Under the pieces are notes generated by a model that was not told where the DNA came from, did not search any database, and worked only from the letters and a program-made list of their open reading frames with translations. Both the position numbers and the translations under genes were made by a program. Shown one piece after another: positions 49,545-58,864 of a DNA stretch of 64,000 bases (its first letter is position 1; each line of letters opens with the position of its first letter). Source of the DNA: Bartonella henselae str. Houston-1 (GTDB taxonomy: Bacteria > Pseudomonadota > Alphaproteobacteria > Rhizobiales > Rhizobiaceae). The DNA lies in assembly GCF_000046705.1 (NCBI RefSeq), contig NC_005956.1, forward strand, positions 186,001 to 250,000, in the 5' to 3' direction.

Positions 49545-51569
49545 ATGACAAAAGCAGCACTGTTGGACTGGAAGGGATTTTCAGGACTTCCTGATTTTTT
49601 TTCAATAAGTGATGAAGATTTTAAGCCCACTTTTGAACAAGCGCTTAAAGAAGCAGAGGAAGAAATCGAGACGATTGCAATGGTGCAAGAGCCACCAACG
49701 CTTGAGAGTTTTTTGCAACCTTTTGAACTTTCTGGAAAAAGGCTTGATCGTGTATGTTCAATATTTTTCTTGCGTTCAGGTGCTCATAGTAATGCGTTGA
49801 TTCAACAGTTAGAACAAGAATTTGTTGTAAAGCTTTCTCGTTATTCTTCGAAAATTATGATGGATGTACGGATATTTGCGAAAATAAACGCGCTTTATAA
49901 ACAGTCGCAGCAAGGTGTGTATGATAATGAAACAACGCGTGTCCTTGAATTATGGTGGAAAAAGTTTGTTTGTAATGGTGCAAAACTTGATGAAAAAAGC
50001 AAGAAAAGGCTCGTTGAAATTAATGAAAAGCTTGCTTTTTTAAATGCTACTTTTGGTCAACATGTCTTAAAAGATGAAGCTGAATGGATTTTATTTTTAG
50101 AACAAACAGATTTGTCTGGTTTACCAGATGATCTTATTGCTTCAATGAAAGAAATTGCGTGCGAAAGGGGACATGAGGGCGCTTATGCTTTAACATTGGC
50201 ACGCTCAATTGTTGAACCATTTTTAAAATTTTCTCATCGTCGTGATTTGCGTGAAAAAGCATTTCAAGCTTGGTCTAAGCGCGGTGAAAATAATAACGAG
50301 AATGATAATCGTGCAATTCTTTTAGAGATTGTTGCACTTCGAAATGAAAAGGCTAAATTATTAGGGTATAAGTCTTTCGCAGATTTGAAACTTGATAATA
50401 CTATGGCGAAAAGCATTGATGCAGTTATGGGATTGCTCACACCTGTATGGGAACGTGCAAGAGCTAAGGCTGCAAGCGAACAGATTGAATTGCAAAATTT
50501 TGCAAATAATCGGGGCAGCAATGAATCTTTAGCAGCTTGGGATTGGCGTTATTATGCTGAAAAACTTCGTGCTGAAAAATTTTCTTTCGATGGCGCTGAA
50601 ATTAAATATTATTTTCAGCTTGATCGCATAATTGAAGCGGCTTTTGCTGTAGCAAAAAAACTTTTTGGGATTTCATTTGAAGAAAAAAATGCTGTTGCAC
50701 TTTGGCATCCTGATGCACGTTTATGGGAAGTAAAGAAATCTGATGGAAGTTTTCTTGGGCATTTTATTGGTGATTATTTTGCACGCTCTTCAAAGCGATC
50801 TGGAGCATGGATGAATAGTCTACAAGTGCAGCATAAATTGGATGGTGGGCAAAAGCCTATTATCTACAATATTTGTAATTTTGCAAAGCCACCCAAAGGC
50901 GAGATTGCTCTTTTATCACTTGATGATGCACAAACACTTTTTCATGAATTTGGACATGCATTGCACGGTTTGCTTTCTGATGTAACGTGGCCATCTGTAG
51001 CGTGCACATCGGTTTCGCGGGATTTTGTTGAACTTCCTTCTCAACTTTACGAGCATTGGTTAACCGTACCAGAGATCTTAAAATCGTATGCTACACATGC
51101 AAAGACGGGGCTTCCTATACCACAAGCATTGATGGATAAAATTGTATCAGCACAGACATTTGATGCTGGTTTTTCTGCGGTAGAATTTATCTCATCAGCT
51201 TTAGTGGATATGGCTATTCATCAGAGAGAAACGATATCTGATCCAACAATGTTTGAGCATCAGGAATTGGAGAAGTTGCAAATGCCTAATACAATTATAA
51301 TGCGTCATCGTCCTCCACATTTTACGCATATATTTTCAAGTGATGGTTATGCAGCTGGTTATTATTCTTATTTATGGTCAGAAGTGCTAGATGCCGATGC
51401 TTTTCAGGCTTTTGAAGAAACCGGTGATGTTTTTAATTCACAGCTCGCTGATCGGTTAAAACGTTTTATCTATTCTGCTGGAGGGAGCCGGGATCCAGAG
51501 GAGCTCTATAAGGCTTTTCGGGGACGTTTGCCTTCACCAGAGGCGATGATTAAAAAACGTGGATTATAA
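49545..51569 (+). CDS. M3-family zinc metallopeptidase (Dcp-like peptidyl-dipeptidase)
   Basis: A cytoplasmic oligopeptidase that degrades short peptides. The zinc site HEFGH at residues 467-471, within TLFHEFGHALHGLLSD, is intact. The M3A-type C-terminal signature IFSSDGYAAGYYSYLWSEVL and FVELPSQLYEHW support a Dcp/OpdA enzyme. The 674 residues fit both (about 680). I favour Dcp because of the RDFVELPSQ context, but the dipeptidase or endopeptidase activity cannot be told from sequence alone. GAGAGAG precedes the ATG. It stands alone, divergent from mgtE. Confidence 0.9.
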   Translation: MTKAALLDWKGFSGLPDFFSISDEDFKPTFEQALKEAEEEIETIAMVQEPPTLESFLQPFELSGKRLDRVCSIFFLRSGAHSNALIQQLEQEFVVKLSRYSSKIMMDVRIFAKINALYKQSQQGVYDNETTRVLELWWKKFVCNGAKLDEKSKKRLVEINEKLAFLNATFGQHVLKDEAEWILFLEQTDLSGLPDDLIASMKEIACERGHEGAYALTLARSIVEPFLKFSHRRDLREKAFQAWSKRGENNNENDNRAILLEIVALRNEKAKLLGYKSFADLKLDNTMAKSIDAVMGLLTPVWERARAKAASEQIELQNFANNRGSNESLAAWDWRYYAEKLRAEKFSFDGAEIKYYFQLDRIIEAAFAVAKKLFGISFEEKNAVALWHPDARLWEVKKSDGSFLGHFIGDYFARSSKRSGAWMNSLQVQHKLDGGQKPIIYNICNFAKPPKGEIALLSLDDAQTLFHEFGHALHGLLSDVTWPSVACTSVSRDFVELPSQLYEHWLTVPEILKSYATHAKTGLPIPQALMDKIVSAQTFDAGFSAVEFISSALVDMAIHQRETISDPTMFEHQELEKLQMPNTIIMRHRPPHFTHIFSSDGYAAGYYSYLWSEVLDADAFQAFEETGDVFNSQLADRLKRFIYSAGGSRDPEELYKAFRGRLPSPEAMIKKRGL

Positions 51570-51725
51570 AAGTGGAACGGTATGCTGTAAATTATACCAT
51601 TATATTCTTATCAGCAGTTAAGATTTATGCGAATTTTTATCTTATCATGATCTTATAAAATAGATTTTTATTGTATTTAGATTTTAGTTTGTTAGGGAAA
51701 TAAGAATCTCTGTTTTTTCAAGATA

Positions 51726-52787
51726 TTAGGGAAGAGAAAAATTGTCAGCACGATCTTTCTGGTGACCATTTGGCGGAAACCATAATTTTTTGACGAAATT
51801 TTGATTTATTTTGTTAAGTAGGCGGGTATTTTGTTGTGCTATGTCATCGAGGCTCATTGGCGGTTGCTGTAGAATATTATTGGGCTCTTGTGTAATAAAT
51901 TGTCGATTATTTGTGTTTGTGAGATATCTATTTTTATAGGGGGATGAATCAAAATTTAGAATGTTTTTCAATGGCTTTTCTAAATAGAAAGCAAGTTTTT
52001 TCTTTCCCTCAAAGGTAAAGTGAATGCCATTATTTGTACGTAATTTGGCTATTTTTCCATGAATATCATAACCGGAAAAAGAAAATCGACCTTGTTCATC
52101 AGTAAAACCATTCCAAATATCGAGGAAATATCCTCCTGCTACTTCTGTTTCTTTTCTGTAGAGTTCATTGAAAATTTTCATTTTTTGTGTCAAGTGTTCA
52201 TTTCCAAAAGCAGGTTGTCCCATCCATATCCATGGTTTCCCCGAAGTGTGAAGGCTTTCAGTAATTTCGATAATTCTTTGTTTATAGATGTTGAGCCATT
52301 CCGGTTGAAGCACACTGAATATGCCGTAAGACGTTGTGATCGGTTGATTATCATTTGCACCGATTATCATGATAATAACGTCAGGTTTATTTTTATCAAT
52401 GAGTTCAGAAAGATTGCTTTTCCAAGAAATGTGATCAGTTCTGACCAAACCAGAATCCGGTATTGTATTATTTATGATGATGATATCGCTATTATCAGTA
52501 AAAAGATTTTTGAGTGCATTAGCGACAGCAGAAGCTACAAAGTCCCCTATGACGAGAATGCGCTTTGCATTCTCTTTTTTTAGCTTATGTGTGTTTTTTT
52601 GTATTATAGTCTTTTGTGGTTTGTATGTTTTTTGTTCTATAATTTGCGGTGGTTTTTGTTCTTGTTTGTTATGTTCTAACAACCATTTAAAGAAGTTCGT
52701 CGCTTGACTTGGAGATGGTTGTATGACACTCACGACAAGGAGAGAGAAAAGCAGAAAAATCAGGAGTATCGGACGGAAAAGGAACAA
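51726..52787 (-). CDS. SGNH-hydrolase-like exported protein (DUF459 family)
   Basis: A probable periplasmic esterase-like protein of 353 residues. The N-terminal hydrophobic signal (MFLFRPILLIFLLFSLLVVS) is followed by the SGNH fold: block I as RILVIGDFVASAVANAL (a GD-F variant, no serine at the usual place), block III as IIMIGANDNQP, and the last block NGIHFTFEGKKKLAFYLE with the His. It starts at a TTG with GGAG 9 nt upstream, 15 bases after the stop of the murein transglycosylase, so the two form an operon. A role in trimming acyl groups from wall polymers would fit the partner but is an inference. The catalytic serine should be checked. Confidence 0.8.
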   Translation of the reverse strand: MFLFRPILLIFLLFSLLVVSVIQPSPSQATNFFKWLLEHNKQEQKPPQIIEQKTYKPQKTIIQKNTHKLKKENAKRILVIGDFVASAVANALKNLFTDNSDIIIINNTIPDSGLVRTDHISWKSNLSELIDKNKPDVIIMIIGANDNQPITTSYGIFSVLQPEWLNIYKQRIIEITESLHTSGKPWIWMGQPAFGNEHLTQKMKIFNELYRKETEVAGGYFLDIWNGFTDEQGRFSFSGYDIHGKIAKLRTNNGIHFTFEGKKKLAFYLEKPLKNILNFDSSPYKNRYLTNTNNRQFITQEPNNILQQPPMSLDDIAQQNTRLLNKINQNFVKKLWFPPNGHQKDRADNFSLP

Positions 52788-52802
52788 ACACTTTACTCCA
52801 GA

Positions 52803-54059
52803 TTATTGTTTTCGAAGAAGGGAGAGAACTTCAGGGGTTGGATATCCATTTGCTGTTAAGCCGTGGCGCAGCTGAAAAGCTTTAAGTGCTTTTCGAGAGG
52901 CTGTACCGATTATGCCATCCATTTCTCCTTTATAATAGCCAAGTGCTGCTAAGCGAGATTGCAGTTCTTTGCGTTCGTAAAAAGTAAGAGGCGGAAATGG
53001 TCGCTGCCAATCTTGAACCAATCCAGAATGTCCAGCAATGCGGTTAGCAAGAAGTGCAACAGCGAAAGCGTAGCGATCTGCATTATTATAACGTTTAAGA
53101 ACAAAGAAATTTTTTGTTACTAAAAATATAGGTCCTTCTGGCCCATCTGGGTATTTCAATATTGCTCGTTCAGATAATGAAGGCAAATGTTTTCCATTCG
53201 CCTGTTTTACACCTAGCTTTGCCCATTGTTCAAATGAATGCCAATCCTCGGGAAGATTTTTTCCTTGCGGCAATTTAACTTCCACTCCCCAAGGAAGTTT
53301 AGACTGCCAACCATTCATGTAGAGAAGATTAGCAGCGGTTGCGAGGGCATCTGGAACAGAAGTCCAAATATCACGTCGTCCATCCCCATCCATGTCAATG
53401 GCATAAGCGAGATAACTGCTTGGAATAAATTGTGTATGTCCCATTGCACCAGCCCAAGAGCCAGTAAGTTGTGCACGTGTAATTTCACCGTTTTGGAGAA
53501 TTGTCATGGCAGCAATCAATTGCGCTTGTGCATATTTTGCGCGTTTTTGATCAGCATAGGCTAAGGTTGCTAATGAGCGAATGGTATCACGCATCACATC
53601 TTTATTTGCTAAAACTTTTCCATAATTGCTTTCCATTGACCAAATCGCCAGGAGGATATTACGATCAACACCAAAACGTTTTTCAATTTGAGAAAGCCAC
53701 TTTTGCCATTTTTTAGTTTGGCTCTGTCCTTCCATAATTGCAATGTCATGAACACGATTGTCGAAATAGTTCCATGAAGGATCAACAAATTCCGGTTGGT
53801 ATGCGGCTTTTTTTAAAACTTCTGGATCAATTGCGTTGATTCCTTTAAAAGCCATATCAAATGTAGAGGATAAAATATTATTGGTGAGAGCTACTTTTTT
53901 AAATTCTTTAATCCACTGTTGAAAACCAACATTAGCGTATGAAAGTTGTGCAAAAAACATTAAAAAAACAGAGAAAAGAACCGCTAAACCAATGATAAGA
54001 GCTCTAGAATTTATCGGTTTCTCTGAATAAAAGAAGGTCTTAGATTCTGTTTTTTGCAT
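52803..54059 (-). CDS. Lytic murein transglycosylase (MltB-like, with PG-binding domain)
   Basis: A periplasmic enzyme that cleaves peptidoglycan between MurNAc and GlcNAc. A signal anchor (ALIIGLAVLFSVFLMFFAQL) is followed by the SLT_2 domain with the catalytic Glu in IWSMESNYGKVL and the motifs AGAMGHTQFIPSSYLAYA, DMDGDGRRDIW and LYMNGWQSKLPWG. A C-terminal peptidoglycan-binding domain (LAALGYYKGEMDGIIGTASR) closes the protein. I choose ATG 54059, with AAAGGA 8 nt upstream, over the in-frame ATG 24 bases earlier. Product 418 residues. It is first in a two-gene operon with the SGNH gene and divergent from galU. Confidence 0.93.
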   Translation of the reverse strand: MQKTESKTFFYSEKPINSRALIIGLAVLFSVFLMFFAQLSYANVGFQQWIKEFKKVALTNNILSSTFDMAFKGINAIDPEVLKKAAYQPEFVDPSWNYFDNRVHDIAIMEGQSQTKKWQKWLSQIEKRFGVDRNILLAIWSMESNYGKVLANKDVMRDTIRSLATLAYADQKRAKYAQAQLIAAMTILQNGEITRAQLTGSWAGAMGHTQFIPSSYLAYAIDMDGDGRRDIWTSVPDALATAANLLYMNGWQSKLPWGVEVKLPQGKNLPEDWHSFEQWAKLGVKQANGKHLPSLSERAILKYPDGPEGPIFLVTKNFFVLKRYNNADRYAFAVALLANRIAGHSGLVQDWQRPFPPLTFYERKELQSRLAALGYYKGEMDGIIGTASRKALKAFQLRHGLTANGYPTPEVLSLLRKQ

Positions 54060-54329
54060 TTTAAAATTCCTTTCAATATTCAAATATTTTTATGTGCAAG
54101 GATTTCATTTATGTATTTGGTTTTATTAATCATATTATCAAGTAAATAAAAAAGGCTGAAATGGATTATTCGTTTTAAAGGAATACTCTCAATAAACTAT
54201 CATACTTTTGCATCTTTATTTCTGTCCATTATAATGGCAATTAAAAGAATAAGATATCTTTTTTACCATTTAGTAAAAACATATATTAAATGAAATCAGT
54301 AACTTATAAGATGAATCGGGAGGATGAAA

Positions 54330-55223
54330 GTGCGTAAAATTCGGAAAGCAGTATTTCCCGTGGCTGGTCTTGGTACGCGTTTTCTACCTGCAACAAAAAC
54401 AATTCCTAAAGAAATGCTAACTGTTGTTGATAAGCCTGTTATTCAATATGTAGTAGATGAAGCACGTGAAGCAGGTATTGAGCATTTTATTTTTGTGACT
54501 GGACGTAATAAAGCAGTCATTGAGGATTATTTTGATACGCAAGTTGAATTATATACAACACTTGCCGAACGTGGTAAGAGAGGAGAACTTGATCATTTAC
54601 AAGCTTTACAACTTCCACCAGGGACAACTTCTTTCACGCGCCAACAACAGCCTTTGGGGCTAGGACATGCTCTTTGGTGCGCGCGTGAGTTAGTTGGGGA
54701 GGAACCTTTTGCTTTATTGTTACCCGATATGCTTATACAAGCTAAAAAGAGTTGCCTTTCTGAGATGGTTAATCTTTATGAGAAAACCGCTGGTGGCAAT
54801 ATTGTCGCGGTTCAGGAGTGTGATCCTGGAGAAGCACATAAATATGGTATTGTTGGAAAAGGCAAACAGATTGCAAATGGTTTTGAAATTACAAAAATGG
54901 TAGAAAAACCAAAAAAAGGAACAGCTCCTTCGAATTTATACATCAATGGGCGTTATATCTTACAACCAGAAATTTTTAATATTCTCTCCGATCAAGAACG
55001 AGGATCAGGAAACGAAATTCAGTTAACAGATGCGATGATGCGGCTTTTAAATGAGCAAGATTTTTTTGGTTTTCAGTTAGAGGGGCGCACTTTTGATTGT
55101 GGTTCTAAAGCTGGTTTTATTGAAGCTAACGTTGCATTTTCTTTAGCACGCGCTGATATGCACAGCCAAGTTTCTGCCTCATTGAAAAATTTACTAGAAA
55201 TCATTAAAATAGAAAAGTTATAG
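54330..55223 (+). CDS. galU: UTP-glucose-1-phosphate uridylyltransferase
   Basis: Makes UDP-glucose for envelope polysaccharide and LPS. Conserved segments are [59 protein letters not shown] and [15 protein letters not shown]. The ribosome binding site GGGAGG touches the ATG at 54324, so the GTG at 54330 with 6 nt spacing is the better start, giving [13 protein letters not shown]. Product 297 residues. kdsD follows 33 bases later, so both sugar enzymes are probably in one transcript. Confidence 0.94.
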   Translation: MRKIRKAVFPVAGLGTRFLPATKTIPKEMLTVVDKPVIQYVVDEAREAGIEHFIFVTGRNKAVIEDYFDTQVELYTTLAERGKRGELDHLQALQLPPGTTSFTRQQQPLGLGHALWCARELVGEEPFALLLPDMLIQAKKSCLSEMVNLYEKTAGGNIVAVQECDPGEAHKYGIVGKGKQIANGFEITKMVEKPKKGTAPSNLYINGRYILQPEIFNILSDQERGSGNEIQLTDAMMRLLNEQDFFGFQLEGRTFDCGSKAGFIEANVAFSLARADMHSQVSASLKNLLEIIKIEKL

Positions 55224-55256
55224 ATCTTTCATTAAATTCATTTATCAAATTTAATC

Positions 55257-56252
55257 ATGACAGCACAGTCTTCCCATATGTTGGTTTTACAAAGCACTGT
55301 TACATCGGCATTTAAAACAATTGCAAGTGAGAAACAAGGGCTTGAAGCCCTTGAAGAAGCTTTGCTTGGATATCTTTCTTCCGCTTTTCAAGCTGCTGTT
55401 CAAACTATCAGAAATGCTAATGGTCATGTAGTAATTACTGGTCTTGGCAAGAGTGGTCATATAGGTGCAAAAATTGCTGCAACTTTAGCTTCGACCGGAA
55501 CGCCTGCTTTTTTTGTGCATGCTGCAGAAGCTAATCATGGTGATCTTGGTATGATTGGATCTGACGATGTTATTCTTGCTTTGTCATGGTCAGGCGAAAC
55601 TTCGGAATTAAGTGGCATTATCAACCATGCTGCGCGGTTTCGCACGCCACTTATTGCCATGACATCGGGGGAGCACTCTGTATTAGGACGGCAAGCGGAT
55701 ATTGTACTCTTATTGCCAAAGATAGAAGAGGCGTGTCCTCACGGGCTTGCTCCTACAACTTCAACAATTATGCAATTGGCAATGGGAGATGCGTTAGCTG
55801 TTGCTCTTTTAGAAATGCGTGGTTTTACTGCGACAGATTTTAAAATTTATCATCCTGGTGGTTCTCTTGGTGCAAGTCTTAAATATGTTCGTGATATTAT
55901 GCATCAGGGTGAAAGTATTCCTTTGGTTGCGCAAGGTACAGCCATGGCTAAAGCTATGAGTGTTTTGGTTGAAAAACATTTTGGTTGTGTGGGTGTTGTG
56001 AATCAAGAAGGTGAATTAATTGGAATTGTGACGGATGGTGATCTTGCACGCAACATTCACGTTAACTTATCGAAATTTAATGTTGATGAGTTAATGACAA
56101 AGGATCCCAAAATTGTCGAGCCAAATACACTGGTTGGTGCTGCAACAGCTTTTATTAATGAGCACCATATTGGGGCTTTTTTCGTGGTTGAAAATAAGAA
56201 GCCGATAGGAATTGTTCACTTTCACGATCTTTTACGCATTGGTGCTGCTTAA
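55257..56252 (+). CDS. kdsD: Arabinose-5-phosphate isomerase (KdsD/KpsF)
   Basis: Converts ribulose-5-phosphate to arabinose-5-phosphate, the entry into Kdo for LPS inner core. The SIS domain (residues about 45-185) has VVITGLGKSGHIGAKIAATL, HAAEANHGDLGMI, ALSWSGETSEL and LAPTTSTIMQLAMGDALAVA. Two CBS domains follow (DIMHQGESIPLV, GIVTDGDLARNI, DELMTKDPKIV). At 331 residues it is complete. No clear ribosome binding site is seen before the ATG, so coupling to galU is likely. Confidence 0.95.
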   Translation: MTAQSSHMLVLQSTVTSAFKTIASEKQGLEALEEALLGYLSSAFQAAVQTIRNANGHVVITGLGKSGHIGAKIAATLASTGTPAFFVHAAEANHGDLGMIGSDDVILALSWSGETSELSGIINHAARFRTPLIAMTSGEHSVLGRQADIVLLLPKIEEACPHGLAPTTSTIMQLAMGDALAVALLEMRGFTATDFKIYHPGGSLGASLKYVRDIMHQGESIPLVAQGTAMAKAMSVLVEKHFGCVGVVNQEGELIGIVTDGDLARNIHVNLSKFNVDELMTKDPKIVEPNTLVGAATAFINEHHIGAFFVVENKKPIGIVHFHDLLRIGAA

Positions 56253-56438
56253 GTAAAAAATACCCACATTCGATAAAATTTTGTTTTGTGCAACAGCTTT
56301 ATTGAGATATTTTTTGGAAAAAGAGGAGTGTTTTTCGTATTTTAAAGGATATTTTTCTCGCGCAGGGAGATTTGTGTCCTCCTATTATAAGGATGCTTTC
56401 TATGTTTTTAATAGAAGCTTTGACTTTGTTTATTTTAT

Positions 56439-56798
56439 TTAAAATTTTCTCTTAAGGAAAAATTGTGTTCCTGTTTGTGATGTACAGAGAAGTTGTGTTG
56501 CATTATGCGATATCATACAACTGACTTTAGATATTGTTCCACGGAGAATGGAGCGTATTTCAATTTCTATATGTTGAGCACTGACATAATTATAGGTACC
56601 TTCTGATAGTTTTTCTTCTGTATCTGCTGCTCGCGTTTCAAAAACACCATTTTGGAAAGAGGAAATAATACCGTTTTCATCAAGCCATTTTCCATCAATT
56701 CCTGTTTGTATATTTGGACCATAATATTGCGAAAAGCCGCAGGCACCTAATCCTAAAGCTGTGATTATAAGACATAAAATACGGCAAGTATGCTTCAT
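56439..56798 (-). CDS. Omp10-like outer-membrane lipoprotein
   Basis: A 119-residue lipoprotein with a clear lipobox (TALGLGACGF, lipidated Cys20). It is followed by a domain matching the Brucella Omp10 pattern (GIDGKWLDENGIISSFQNGV, FETRAADTEEKLSEGTY, RSILRGTISKVSC ... LLCTSQTG). Omp10 is a surface-exposed lipoprotein in Brucella; its function is not settled. The gene converges with kdsD, and about 186 bases separate the two ends. The assignment rests on remembered sequence similarity. Confidence 0.78.
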   Translation of the reverse strand: MKHTCRILCLIITALGLGACGFSQYYGPNIQTGIDGKWLDENGIISSFQNGVFETRAADTEEKLSEGTYNYVSAQHIEIEIRSILRGTISKVSCMISHNATQLLCTSQTGTQFFLKRKF

Positions 56799-57051
56799 TT
56801 TTTTTACTCTATTTGTGTTATCCTGCTCTTTTGCTTCTATAAGATTGTTAAATTACTCCATGAGTCAATATGAAAAATTTGATGAAAATCAATGAAAAAG
56901 CAAAAAAATGGAAAAAAATGCCTTAATGTTGTATTTAAGTAACCGCTTGGTGAAATTCACATGTGAAACACAAGAGGCGAAATATTTCTTATGGTTTACA
57001 ACGATTCTTACATTAAGCTGCTTAGTAGTCTCAAAGGAGATTATTAAAATT

Positions 57052-58437
57052 ATGGTTGGTCCCATTCTTGTTGCGAGTGAAGATTATGGGAGGCGTGTAG
57101 AGCTTTCTGCTATGCTGCGCGGCTTTGGTTACCGTGTTATTGAAGCAGAAAATGGCCTCCGTACAATCGATCTTTTACACAGACGTAAAAATATTGTGCT
57201 TGCACTCCTTGATGTTGTCATGAGCGATTTGAGTGTGGGTGATTTGATTAAAATGATTAGAGTTGCTGGTGTTGCCGTTCCTATTGTTGTGATAGCACAG
57301 CAAGAGAATCAAGAATTACTCCAGAAAGCTTTAACAGCTGGAGCTATTGATTATTGGATTCATCCAGTGACATTACTACGGTTGAGAGTCACGTTAGATA
57401 CTCTTGCCCTCATTTCTGCATTGGAGCGTGAGGTTCATTATATTCGGCGAAAAAAAGAAAATCATTTGCGATTTTCTGACCTCTCCATAAAAAGTAGGGC
57501 AATGCAGATAGTTTTAGAGCAATCGAAAAGAGCAGCGTCTTCTTTACAGAATCTTTTGATAGAAGGTGAAGTTGGAACTGGCCGCGAAACATTAGCCCGC
57601 ATTATTCATCATGAGGGTTTGTTGTCAGAGGGAGATTTTATTCGCTTCCAATGTTTAGCTATCGTTGATCCAGAAGAAGAAAATCACCAGTGGTTTAAAG
57701 AATTTATACCACTGGTTTCTTCTCTTGAAAAGGGAACGTTATGCCTTTGTGATGTTGATAGACTCGAGCCTATACAGCAAAAGCGTTTCATGCATTACCT
57801 TAAAGAAAGGGAAAAGGCTACGAAGGACAAAGTTTTTCCTTTTCGGATCATTGCAATTTCAACGTCTCGGCTTTCTGATCTCGTTAAAGAAGGCTTTTTT
57901 TTACATAGTTTGTTTGAACAGTTTTCTCAGTTATCTATAAGTGTTCCTGCTTTACGAGAATTAAGGGATGATTTTCCAGATCTTACACAACGTTTGATTG
58001 ATCGCATTATTACGGAAACAGGGCGGTCCCATGTACATGGTTTAGCAGGTTCGGCTCTTTCATTGCTTATGCAATATGATTGGCCTGGTAATCGGAATGG
58101 ACTTGAGAATTTTTTATTTCGTGCGATTTTACTCAGTGATGGGCCATTGTTAACTGTTCGAGATTTTCCACAATTAATGGGAAATTCATTAATGAATGTT
58201 CCAAAAATTATTGAAAGTAATATGCAAGAGGATCATGAGCAAGAATCTGTAAAATTTTTGGATGTTGACGGGCATGTTCGTACTTTTGCTGAGATGGAAC
58301 GTGATATTATTGAAAAAGCGTTTAAACATTATAAGGGACATATGAGTGAGATTGCGCGCCGTCTTCGTATAGGGCGTTCTACCCTTTATCGAAAAATAGA
58401 GGGATTGAGAGCAATAAGCAGTCAAGAACGGAAGTAA
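57052..58437 (+). CDS. NtrC-family response regulator with a degenerate AAA+ domain
   Basis: A two-component response regulator: receiver domain (residues about 1-120; phosphoacceptor Asp54 in LALLDVVMSD), central AAA+ domain and a C-terminal Fis-type helix-turn-helix (MSEIARRLRIGRSTLYRKIE). The frame is open from 56908, but AAAGGAG before ATG 57052 and the start of the receiver decide for 461 residues. The AAA+ part is unusual. Walker A reads GEVGTGRE with Arg178 in place of Lys, Walker B reads GTLCLCDVD, and the GAFTGA loop that contacts sigma-54 is absent. It may therefore act without sigma-54 or ATP hydrolysis. The receiver's conserved Lys-Pro is His-Pro. No histidine kinase gene is next to it. 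Confidence 0.85.
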   Translation: MVGPILVASEDYGRRVELSAMLRGFGYRVIEAENGLRTIDLLHRRKNIVLALLDVVMSDLSVGDLIKMIRVAGVAVPIVVIAQQENQELLQKALTAGAIDYWIHPVTLLRLRVTLDTLALISALEREVHYIRRKKENHLRFSDLSIKSRAMQIVLEQSKRAASSLQNLLIEGEVGTGRETLARIIHHEGLLSEGDFIRFQCLAIVDPEEENHQWFKEFIPLVSSLEKGTLCLCDVDRLEPIQQKRFMHYLKEREKATKDKVFPFRIIAISTSRLSDLVKEGFFLHSLFEQFSQLSISVPALRELRDDFPDLTQRLIDRIITETGRSHVHGLAGSALSLLMQYDWPGNRNGLENFLFRAILLSDGPLLTVRDFPQLMGNSLMNVPKIIESNMQEDHEQESVKFLDVDGHVRTFAEMERDIIEKAFKHYKGHMSEIARRLRIGRSTLYRKIEGLRAISSQERK

Positions 58438-58864
58438 AATCCATGACGAATCTCTATTCACGAGAAATATGATGTAAAAAAGTGTAGAAGTTTCTGATGA
58501 AGACAACAGAGGAATTTAAGCGTTTAAAAAGAATGTCATTTATTACAGAGCTTAGGGTTGAGGATAATTTTGTAAACACAATGAGTTTAGATTTTATTTG
58601 ATCAATTGTTTTTAGCTTTTTTCTTGTTTCAATTTTCCTGACTTTAGCGCAATTTGATTTAAGATGATAAGAATAGCTTTAACGCTTTTTGGCATTGAAG
58701 CTAAAATTCTGGAATCATTGATGTTGGGTTTATATTCTCTTAAGCAAGAAGTGACATTCTACCTTTTGCACGATTAAGGTAGAATCATTGATTTTATTGG
58801 TTTTAGTTGTTTTGGTTCCTATCTAGAATAGTGTGATAGCTTAAAAATAGAAAGTTGATTCTCT
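58438..58864. other. Intergenic region before the PLD-family gene
   Basis: About 430 bases with no gene. Two AAGGTAGAAT-type words around 58757-58783 form an imperfect inverted arrangement (ATTCTACCTT ... AAGGTAGAAT), a possible hairpin or operator in front of the next gene. Confidence 0.4.

Noticed and set aside
52059..52583. Plus-strand frame of 174 codons
   Set aside because: It lies opposite the SGNH-like gene, has no family motif, and the minus-strand gene has signal peptide, motifs and ribosome binding site.
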